A DNA stretch of 6,991 nt from an uncultured Bacteroidota bacterium. Its GTDB lineage: Bacteria > Bacteroidota > Bacteroidia > Flavobacteriales > Schleiferiaceae. Each line of letters starts with the position of its first letter. Position 1 is the stretch's first letter. This document shows, piece by piece, positions 1 to 6,991 of the stretch. A program made the translations under genes and the position numbers. Location: contig CAJXMS010000120.1 in NCBI GenBank assembly GCA_913056475.1, positions 1-6,991 of the forward strand. The letters run 5' to 3'. The notes under the pieces are model-generated. The model saw only the letters and a program-made list of their open reading frames with translations. It searched no databases and was not told where the DNA came from.

Positions 1-564
1 AAGATGGGCATCGCCCTGGCCGAGGGGGCGCGGGCCCGCGGAGCAGAAGTAACCCTTATTTTGGGCCCTACTCACTTGCGGCCGGTAGACCCCGGCGTAA
101 AAGTAGTTTCCGTGCGGACGGCCCAAGAAATGCTGGAAGCTGCGCGAGAACCGTTTGCGGCTTCCCAGCTCGCCATCTTTGCCGCGGCCGTGAGCGATTA
201 TCGTCCTAAGCGGGAGGCCCCCCAAAAACGTAAAAAAGATGGCCAGGTCTTTCAGCTCGAGCTTCAGGAAAATCCCGATATCCTGGCTACCCTCGCGGGC
301 ACTAAAAAGCCCGGTCAATTCGTTATCGGTTTTGCCTTAGAAACGGAAAACCTGGAGGCCTCTGCCTGGGAAAAGCTCCGAAAGAAAAATTGTGATGCTT
401 TGATAGCCAATCCCCTCGATGAGGTCAAGCGAGGATTTGAGCACGATACCAATGAGGGGCTTCTTCTCACGGCCGATGGCCAAAGCCGCCCTTTAAAGCT
501 TAAAACGAAGCAAGCGCTCGCCCATGAAATATATGATACGCTTTTGGACGGTAGCTATATTTAG
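1..564 (+). CDS. coaBC: Bifunctional phosphopantothenoylcysteine decarboxylase/phosphopantothenate-cysteine ligase, 3' part (CoaB domain)
   Basis: This is the C-terminal part of CoaBC, a cytoplasmic enzyme that joins 4'-phosphopantothenate to cysteine using CTP (CoaB) and then decarboxylates the product (CoaC) on the way to coenzyme A. Only 187 codons are present. The reading frame is open to base 1, and the first ATG at position 4 falls in the conserved KMGIALAE stretch that follows the nucleotide-binding loop, so the true start and the whole CoaC flavoprotein domain lie outside the window. CoaB hallmarks seen are AAAVSDYRP (bases 181-207), ENPDILA (from 268), VIGFALETEN (from 322) and the lysine-rich KLRKKN followed by ALIANP (373-414), which matches the lysine motif that acts in the ligase half. 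The last 41 bp overlap porD, which suggests co-transcription. The family assignment is firm. That the upstream part is a fused CoaC is inferred from the family. Confidence 0.95.
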   Translation, partial: KMGIALAEGARARGAEVTLILGPTHLRPVDPGVKVVSVRTAQEMLEAAREPFAASQLAIFAAAVSDYRPKREAPQKRKKDGQVFQLELQENPDILATLAGTKKPGQFVIGFALETENLEASAWEKLRKKNCDALIANPLDEVKRGFEHDTNEGLLLTADGQSRPLKLKTKQALAHEIYDTLLDGSYI

Positions 565-1435
565 CCTGGGGCTAAATGTATCTCTGGCTGCGCAGGAGCT
601 CAATGCGCAGGTTCAGGTGATCAACCCCGGCATGCAAACCAGCAACCCCCGTATCTTCAAAACCCTGGAAACGGCGGTCACCAATTTTCTGAACAACCGA
701 AAGTGGACCGATCAGAAATACGCCATAGAGGAACGTATTCGTTGTCAGTTTATTATTAATATTAAAAAAAGGAACAGTAATAGTTTTGAGGCGAGCCTTC
801 GAATCTCTTACAGCCGTCCTATTTTTAAATCGGATTATAGTTCTCCGGTTTTGGTGCATAAGGATGGCAAATTCAACTTCGAGTACGTAGAGTACGAGCG
901 GCTGGAGTTTAACCCCAATTCCTTTACTTCTAATCTCACCAGTGTGTTGGCCTATTATGCCTACATAATTCTGGGTTACGATCAAGATACCTACGGGCTC
1001 AAAAGCGGCTCCAAGCATTTTCAAATGGCCCAGCGGATTGTGGGGAATTCTCAGGACCAAGGCTTTGCGGGCTGGGGGAGCTTTGATGCCAATCGCAACC
1101 GCTATTGGCTGGTAGATAACCTCAATAGCCCCGCTTTTGATAATTTTCGCTCCTGCCTGTACATGTATCACCGGCAAGGCTTAGACCTTATGCACAAGCC
1201 GGCCCAAATAGCCACCGCCAAGAAGAACATTAAAAATGCGCTCACCAGCCTCAAAAAAGTAAATGATCAGCGTAGAAATTCTATGGTCTTGGCGATGTGG
1301 TTTGATGCGAAGAAAAATGAAATTCTTAACATCTTTAGCGGCGGCGCGAGCCTACCGCTTAGTGAGCTTAAAGCCGTTCTCGCCGAACTGGACGCCGCTA
1401 ATTCTTCGGATTATCAAAAAATGAAAGCGGGCTAG
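524..1435 (+). CDS. porD: PorD / DUF4835 family protein, associated with the type IX secretion system
   Basis: A 303-residue exported protein of the PorD (DUF4835) family, which is restricted to Bacteroidota and linked by name to the type IX secretion system; its molecular role is not well established as far as I know. Residues 1-23 form a signal peptide: basic residues at 2 and 6, a hydrophobic core at about 7-21, and likely cleavage near residues 22-23 just before QEL, so the protein should reach the periplasm. Family landmarks are SNLTSVLAYYAYIILG (136-151), NRNRYWLVDNL (190-200), YHRQGLDLM (215-223), a lysine-rich helix AKKNIKNAL (232-240), and WFDAKKNEILNIFSGG (259-274). Length is normal. 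The start at 524 gives the full signal peptide but places it inside coaBC; the in-frame ATG at 533 is an alternative. No Shine-Dalgarno sequence is visible. The gene sits between coaBC and recN, an order I recall from other Bacteroidota. Its middle (about 740-850) looks more AT-rich than its neighbours. Confidence 0.92.
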   Translation: MKYMIRFWTVAIFSLGLNVSLAAQELNAQVQVINPGMQTSNPRIFKTLETAVTNFLNNRKWTDQKYAIEERIRCQFIINIKKRNSNSFEASLRISYSRPIFKSDYSSPVLVHKDGKFNFEYVEYERLEFNPNSFTSNLTSVLAYYAYIILGYDQDTYGLKSGSKHFQMAQRIVGNSQDQGFAGWGSFDANRNRYWLVDNLNSPAFDNFRSCLYMYHRQGLDLMHKPAQIATAKKNIKNALTSLKKVNDQRRNSMVLAMWFDAKKNEILNIFSGGASLPLSELKAVLAELDAANSSDYQKMKAG

Positions 1436-1481
1436 TCCGGGGCTGCCCTCATTCTTCCCCTTAATACCTATTTTTGGCGAT

Positions 1482-3139
1482 ATGCTTCGTCATCTCTCCG
1501 TTCAAAACTTTGCTCTGATTGAATCGCTGGATTTAGAGCTCAAGCCTGGCTTTTCTACCATTACCGGAGAAACCGGGGCCGGTAAGTCCATTATTCTCGG
1601 GGCGCTTGGCTTGATTTTGGGCCAGCGCGCTCAGTCGGAATCGCTGCGCAATCCCGAGAAGAAGTGTATTGTAGAGGGCACCTTTATTTTGGAGGCGGAG
1701 CGCTTTCAGGCCTATTTCGAGGCGCGAGACCTGGACTTTGACCCGGAAAGCATCATCCGCCGGGAGATTAGCCCCAGTGGAAAATCCCGGGCTTTTATCA
1801 ATGATACACCGGTGCGGCTGGACGATCTTAGAGGCTTATCGCTGCGCCTCATCGATGTGCATAGCCAACACGAAAATTTACTTCTTTCTGATACCCACTT
1901 TCAGCTGGACTTGCTGGATAGTTTTGCGGCTAACCAGCGGGAACGCGCTGCTTACCGGAAGGCCTATGAAGGATATCAGGCCCTCCTCAAAGAGCAGAAT
2001 GAATTGGAAGCAGCCGCAGGAGGGGGCAGTGGTGACCGGGATTACTGGCAGTTCCTTTATGATGAATTGGAAAAGGCAGACCTCCAGGAAGGAGAGCAGG
2101 CGGCCCTGGAGGAAAAGCTGCAGCGCCTGGATAATGCGGGTGATATCCAGGAGCGATTGGCAGAGGCCCTTCATTTGGCCGAGGATGAAGAACATGGTGC
2201 CGTAGAGGCTATCCGCCGGATGGCGGGGGCTGTGGCCAGCATCAGCTCCGTGGCCCCGGAACTTAAATCGCTCGAGGAGCGCCTTCAGAGTGTTTACATA
2301 GAATTAGAAGACCTGCGCCGGGAGCTGAGTGCTCAAGCAGAAGACTTGCAGTATGACCCCGAGGAGCGAGAAAATTTAGACAATCGCCTCAGTCGCTTGC
2401 TGGCCTTACAGCAAAAGCATCAGGTAAGTTCGGAAGAAGAGCTTATAGCGGCCCACAAAAGCCTGGAAGCGCGCCTCCAGCGAATGGACAGCCAGGCGCA
2501 TCGTAGGGCCGAAGTAGAGGAAGCGCTCCGGCAGGCGCGGCAGGGACTGGCATCTGCAGCGGAGGAACTTACCACAAGCCGGCAAAAGGTTACCGAAAAG
2601 CTTTCTGCGGAGATTAATGATACCTTAAAGACGCTAAACTTACCGCATGCCGTCTTTTCCATAGTCCTGGAGCCGGCGCAGCAGTTTCTCCGGCACGGCC
2701 AGGATCAAGTGGGCTTTTATTTTACGGCCAACCCCGGCCAGAAGGCGCACCCCCTGGGAAAAGTAGCCTCCGGAGGCGAGCTGAGCCGCGTTATGTTGGC
2801 CTTGAAAGCCATAATGGCCCGCACCCAGAGTTTGCCCACCATCATTTTTGATGAAATAGATACCGGTGTATCCGGGGAAACCGCCCAAAAGGTGGCGCAA
2901 ATTTTATCCGGAATGGGAGAAGACATGCAAGTGCTTTCGATCACCCACCTGCCCCAAATAGCCGGAAAAAGTCAATTCCAGTATAAGGTGTACAAGGAAA
3001 ACCAAAAGGGCACGGTGCAAACCCAGTTGCGCGTGTTGGAGAGGGACGAGCGTTTGCGGGAGCTGGCCCGATTACTCAGCGGAGATCAAATTACGGAAGC
3101 GGCCCTGGCCAATGCCCGGGAGTTGCTACAAGGGCAGGA

Positions 3140-3143
<4 letters not shown>
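1482..3143 (+). CDS. recN: DNA repair protein RecN (SMC-like ATPase)
   Basis: RecN is a cytoplasmic SMC-like ATPase that acts early in double-strand-break repair, gathering DNA ends and supporting RecA-mediated recombination. The 553 residues match the usual family length, so the gene looks complete. The N-terminal half of the ATPase carries Walker A GETGAGKS (29-36). Next comes a long helical, charged region (about 160-380) that forms the coiled-coil arm. The C-terminal half carries the ABC signature SGGELSR (430-436), Walker B with IIFDEIDTG ending at 462 (catalytic D457/E458), and the switch histidine at 489 in SITHLPQIA. All catalytic residues are present. The start at 1482 gives the standard MLRHLSVQNFALI beginning. 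It lies 46 bp after porD with no terminator between them, so read-through from the coaBC-porD operon is likely. No Shine-Dalgarno sequence or recognisable LexA-type operator is seen. The stop overlaps that of the convergent rarA gene. Confidence 0.97.
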
Positions 3144-4438
<1,295 letters not shown>

Positions 4439-4470
4439 AAATATCTTTTATTAACGTACCTACTAAGGCA

Positions 4471-4478
4471 CAAAGGTA
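4471..4478 (-). promoter_or_regulatory. Candidate -7 promoter element for rarA (TACCTTTG)
   Basis: On the - strand the bases read TACCTTTG, an exact match to the Bacteroidota housekeeping -7 consensus TAnnTTTG. The element ends 32 bp upstream of the rarA ATG, so transcription would begin around 4463-4467 and leave a short leader of about 25-30 bases. No TTG was found at the expected -33 spacing (about 4495-4502), so the match rests on the -7 element and its position alone. Confidence 0.5.
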
Positions 4479-4553
4479 GAAAGCCCGGGGCTCCACTGCC
4501 ACCGCCTGCCTCTGCCCCTTGGCTGGTGTGCTCGGTAAACGGCCAAATTGTCA

Positions 4554-4569
4554 GCCGCTATAAGGCGGC
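4554..4569. repeat. Small inverted repeat upstream of htpG
   Basis: GCCGC (4554-4558) and GCGGC (4565-4569) form a perfect 5-bp inverted repeat around TATAAG, ending 56 bp before the htpG start. It could be an operator half-site pair for a repressor or a hairpin in the 5' leader if transcription starts upstream. It is short and could be chance. No T-run follows, so it is not an intrinsic terminator. Confidence 0.3.
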
Positions 4570-4625
4570 ACACCCCTTGCTTCGGGAAAAGGCTGATAAA
4601 GAAATAAACCAAATCATCATAGCCC

Positions 4626-6536
4626 ATGAGTACCGGTAAAATCAATGTAACGGCGGACAATATTTTCCCCATCATTAAAAAGTTTCTCTACAGCGATCAG
4701 GAAATATTCTTGCGCGAACTGGTATCTAACGCCGTGGATGCCACCCAAAAATTAAAAACCCTCACCCGTATTGGCGACTCCAAGGCCGAGCTGGGAGACC
4801 TTACCATTCAGATCAAGCTGGATAAGGAAGCCAAAAAGCTTTCCATCATAGATCGTGGTGTGGGCATGACCACCGAAGAAATTGACAAGTACATAAACGA
4901 GTTGGCTTTCTCCGGGGCGGAAGAATTCGTCAAAAAATACGAAGACAAAGCCGAAGGGGCCGATATTATCGGGCATTTTGGCTTGGGCTTCTACTCTTCT
5001 TTTATGGTGGCTAAAAAAGTGGAAATTTTTAGCCGTTCTCACCGGGACGGCGAGGCAGGAGCCTACTGGAGCTGTGAAGGAAGCCCTGAATTTGAGCTTA
5101 AGGAAAGCGATGAACAACAAGACCGGGGCACAGCTATCGTCCTGCACTTAAATGAAGACGCGGAAGAATTCTTAGAGGAAGAGCGCATCCGCACCCTCCT
5201 TACCAAGTACTGTAAATTCCTCCCGGTTCCCATCCAATTCGGGGAAAAAGAAATTACCGAAAAAGAAGGGGAAGGAGATGAGGAGAAGGAAACGAAGAAA
5301 CAGGTGCCCGATATTATCAACGTGACGGATCCGGCCTGGACCAAAGCGCCCAATGAACTCAGCGATGAGGATTATCAGGAGTTTTACAAGCAGCTCTATC
5401 CCATGACCTTCGAGCAGCCGCTCTTTCACATTCACCTCAATGTGGATTATCCTTTTGACCTGAACGGTATTCTTTTCTTTCCCCGCATTAAGCCGCAGAT
5501 GGAGCTTCAGCGCAACAAAATCCAGCTTTATCAAAATCAGGTATTCGTTACCGATAACCTGGAAGGGGTGGTGCCCGACTTCCTAACCCTGCTCCACGGA
5601 GTGATCGACTCCCGGGATATCCCCCTTAACGTGTCCCGCTCCTACCTCCAAAGCGATGCGGCCGTTAAAAAAATCAGTGGGCACATCACCAAAAAAGTGG
5701 CTGATAAGCTGAAAACCCTCTTTAAGAAAGATCGGGAAGACTTTGAAAGTAAATGGAGCGACATCAAAGTCATCATCGAGTACGGCATGGTAAGCGATGA
5801 AAAGTTCTACGAAAAAGCGCAAGACTTCGCCCTTTACCAGAATGTGAAGGGAGAATCTTTTACCCTGGAAGAATACAAGGAAAAGATAAAAGATCAGCAG
5901 ACCGATAAAGACGATAACCTGGTGATCCTCTACGCTGCCGATAAGGATGCCCAGCATAGCTACATCCGTAAAGCGGAAAATAAAGGCTACGACGTCCTCC
6001 TTTTAGACAGTCCCATCGTTAGCCACTTAATGCAAAAACTGGAAAGCGGAGACGGGAAAATTCGCTTTGCCCGGGTCGATTCAGACTCGGTAGATAAGCT
6101 CATTAAAAAGGAGGAAGATCAGCCCGCCAAGCTCAGCCAGGAGGAAAAAGACAAGCTTAAGCCCCTGGTGGAAGAACAGGTAAATAAAGATAAATTTACC
6201 GTGCAAGTGGAAGATCTCTCCAGTGACGATAGTCCCTTCTCCATCACCGTGCCTGAATTTATGCGTCGGATGAAAGAGATGAGCATGACGGGCGGCGGCA
6301 TGATGGGCATGGGCGATATGCCGGAGATGTACAATCTGGTGGTAAACGCCAATCATCCACTGGTGGGAGAAATCTTAGAAGAAAAAGATGAGGACCGCCG
6401 CAAGCAAAAGATCAACGAGGCCAAGGATTTGGCGCTTCTGGCCCAAAATCTCCTTCACGGCGAAGCGCTGACCAACTTTGTGGAAAAGCACTTTGACCAA
6501 CTGGGAGGCCCAAAAGAAGCCGCCAAGGATGCTTAA
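4626..6536 (+). CDS. htpG: Molecular chaperone HtpG (bacterial Hsp90)
   Basis: HtpG is the homodimeric cytoplasmic Hsp90 chaperone that remodels client proteins through an ATP-driven clamp cycle. The 636 residues fit the family. The N-terminal GHKL ATPase domain shows E31 and N35 in LRELVSNAVDA, the lid-side DRGVGM (76-81), GHFGLGFYS (116-124) and GTAI (168-171). A short, strongly acidic and basic linker (206-225) precedes the middle domain. This begins near PAWTK (236-240) and holds the ATP-contacting arginine R338 in LNVSRSYLQ. The C-terminal dimerisation domain contains a methionine-glycine-rich segment (546-568, nine Met) before MYNLVVNANHPL. I recall similar Met-rich segments in other Bacteroidota HtpG proteins. 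The ATG at 4626 gives the expected MSTGKINVTADNIF start. It is monocistronic by layout: a divergent promoter region lies upstream and a strong terminator downstream. Heat-shock control is likely from the family, but no specific operator is recognised. Confidence 0.98.
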   Translation: MSTGKINVTADNIFPIIKKFLYSDQEIFLRELVSNAVDATQKLKTLTRIGDSKAELGDLTIQIKLDKEAKKLSIIDRGVGMTTEEIDKYINELAFSGAEEFVKKYEDKAEGADIIGHFGLGFYSSFMVAKKVEIFSRSHRDGEAGAYWSCEGSPEFELKESDEQQDRGTAIVLHLNEDAEEFLEEERIRTLLTKYCKFLPVPIQFGEKEITEKEGEGDEEKETKKQVPDIINVTDPAWTKAPNELSDEDYQEFYKQLYPMTFEQPLFHIHLNVDYPFDLNGILFFPRIKPQMELQRNKIQLYQNQVFVTDNLEGVVPDFLTLLHGVIDSRDIPLNVSRSYLQSDAAVKKISGHITKKVADKLKTLFKKDREDFESKWSDIKVIIEYGMVSDEKFYEKAQDFALYQNVKGESFTLEEYKEKIKDQQTDKDDNLVILYAADKDAQHSYIRKAENKGYDVLLLDSPIVSHLMQKLESGDGKIRFARVDSDSVDKLIKKEEDQPAKLSQEEKDKLKPLVEEQVNKDKFTVQVEDLSSDDSPFSITVPEFMRRMKEMSMTGGGMMGMGDMPEMYNLVVNANHPLVGEILEEKDEDRRKQKINEAKDLALLAQNLLHGEALTNFVEKHFDQLGGPKEAAKDA

Positions 6537-6563
6537 TTTATAGATCCGCTAAAATTGGATACG

Positions 6564-6591
6564 AGCCTCACCCCCGGGTGGGGCTTTTTTT
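6564..6591 (+). terminator. Intrinsic terminator of htpG
   Basis: AGCCTCACC pairs with GGTGGGGCT (one T-G wobble) around a CCCG loop, giving a 9-bp GC-rich stem that runs directly into seven T (6585-6591), 27 bp after the htpG stop. On the - strand the hairpin also lies just past the stop of the converging gene, but no T-run follows it in that direction, so it should act mainly for htpG. Confidence 0.88.
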
Positions 6592-6595
6592 ATGG

Positions 6596-6991
6596 TTATG
6601 GAGCAGCTCCGGGCAGCAGATCCACATAAATGGGGAGATGATCGCTGTAGCCGCCATGTGCCTTCATACCGAGGTAGGCGCGGTACGGCCGCTGGCCTGG
6701 ATACTTAGGGTCTTGCTCCAATAGAAAACTTGCCCGTAGGACCTCCATCTGGCCGTCCTTCAGGTGTATATCCTGGGAGCCTAGCAGGTTAAGGCTTACG
6801 ATGGCCTGGTCCAGATAGGCCCATTCCCCCCGGTAGCGATGCGTGCCTAACTGGGGCTCTTGACGGGCACTTAAATTGACCAGCCGGCTACCGCTCCGGA
6901 GCGCCCCGGTAACATTTGCCCGGGCTCCCAAATGCGTGTAGAGGATTTCATCTCCACAGGTATCATTATAATCGCGCATTATGAGCAAGCG
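6596..6991 (-). CDS. Endonuclease/exonuclease/phosphatase family protein, 3' part
   Basis: This is the C-terminal 131 residues of a metal-dependent hydrolase of the endonuclease/exonuclease/phosphatase (DNase I-like) superfamily. The frame is open to the right edge, so the start is outside the window; the TTG at 6988 and the ATG at about 6977-6979 fall within a conserved core strand and are not believable starts. Superfamily motifs seen are IMRDYND near the left end of the fragment, corresponding to the usual GDFN(D) metal and substrate site; HRYRGEWAYLDQAIVS, typical of the Bacteroidota group of this family; KYPGQRPYRAYLG; and the terminal GGYSDHLPIYVDL with the catalytic Asp-His pair (6638-6643). 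One departure is Arg in place of the usual Gly before the first Asp. Substrate cannot be told from this part, nor whether a signal peptide exists. It converges on htpG, with 59 bp between the stops. Full-length relatives are, from memory, around 340 residues. Confidence 0.88.
   Translation of the reverse strand, partial: RLLIMRDYNDTCGDEILYTHLGARANVTGALRSGSRLVNLSARQEPQLGTHRYRGEWAYLDQAIVSLNLLGSQDIHLKDGQMEVLRASFLLEQDPKYPGQRPYRAYLGMKAHGGYSDHLPIYVDLLPGAAP

Larger units (their letters stand above)
4439..4625. promoter_or_regulatory. Divergent rarA-htpG intergenic promoter region
   Basis: These 187 bp are the only sizeable non-coding stretch and must hold the start signals for two divergent genes. 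The rarA side has a TAnnTTTG element (listed separately). On the htpG side I see no perfect TAnnTTTG match and no CIRCE element (TTAGCACTC-N9-GAGTGCTAA), so no HrcA control is visible. The last 40 bases before the htpG ATG are A-rich (GATAAAGAAATAAACCAAATC) and lack a Shine-Dalgarno sequence, as is common for translated leaders in Bacteroidota. Open frames across the region show no recognisable protein. Confidence 0.65.

Noticed and set aside
751..770. AT-rich stretch in porD with the palindrome TTAATATTAA and a run of seven A, considered as a frameshift site or insertion scar.
   Set aside because: The PorD frame runs straight through it with family-conserved residues on both sides, so there is no sign of a frameshift, slippage product or inserted element.
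572..1177. 201-codon open frame on the - strand opposite porD.
   Set aside because: It is antisense to a well-supported gene, shows no recognisable domain, and has no start signals; it is a shadow of porD codon use.
1469..1476. TATTTTTG before recN, matching the TAnnTTTG -7 consensus.
   Set aside because: It ends only 5 bp before the recN ATG, which would give an almost leaderless mRNA, and no TTG lies at the -33 position. A T-rich chance match is more likely, though a weak internal recN promoter is not excluded.
5241..5303. Purine-rich, repeat-like stretch in htpG encoding runs of Glu and Lys.
   Set aside because: It encodes the charged linker between the N-terminal and middle domains expected in Hsp90 proteins; there is no exact tandem repeat.
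6544..6560. ATCC/GGAT inverted repeat between the htpG stop and the terminator.
   Set aside because: The arms are only 4 bp with a 9-base loop and no T-run; the strong hairpin at 6564-6591 explains termination.

Overview
The window holds ordinary bacterial housekeeping and repair genes from a member of the Bacteroidota. Three things point to this phylum: a PorD/DUF4835 protein, which I know only from Bacteroidota, placed between coaBC and recN; start codons preceded by AT-rich leaders with no Shine-Dalgarno sequence; and a TAnnTTTG-type -7 promoter element upstream of rarA. Base composition looks balanced, roughly half G+C by eye. I cannot name the genus.

Layout from left to right: (1) The 3' part of coaBC (coenzyme A synthesis), porD (secreted protein linked to the type IX secretion system) and recN (SMC-like double-strand-break repair ATPase) lie on the + strand as a probable operon. 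coaBC and porD overlap by 41 bp. (2) rarA (AAA+ replication-recombination factor) lies on the - strand, converging on recN. The two stop codons share one TTAA palindrome, and a possible recN terminator lies inside the rarA 3' end. (3) A 187-bp divergent intergenic region carries a good -7 element for rarA and a small inverted repeat upstream of htpG. (4) htpG (bacterial Hsp90) lies on the + strand and ends in a clear intrinsic terminator. (5) The 3' part of an endonuclease/exonuclease/phosphatase-superfamily gene lies on the - strand and runs off the right edge.

Functionally, recN and rarA both act in DNA repair and fork maintenance. The other genes serve cofactor synthesis, protein secretion and protein folding. 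Coding density is very high, and no gap between genes exceeds 190 bp. I see no mobile element, CRISPR array, tRNA or rRNA, and nothing I would defend as a new biological system. The points worth a second look are small-scale: overlapping genes and stops, an embedded terminator, and leader structures.
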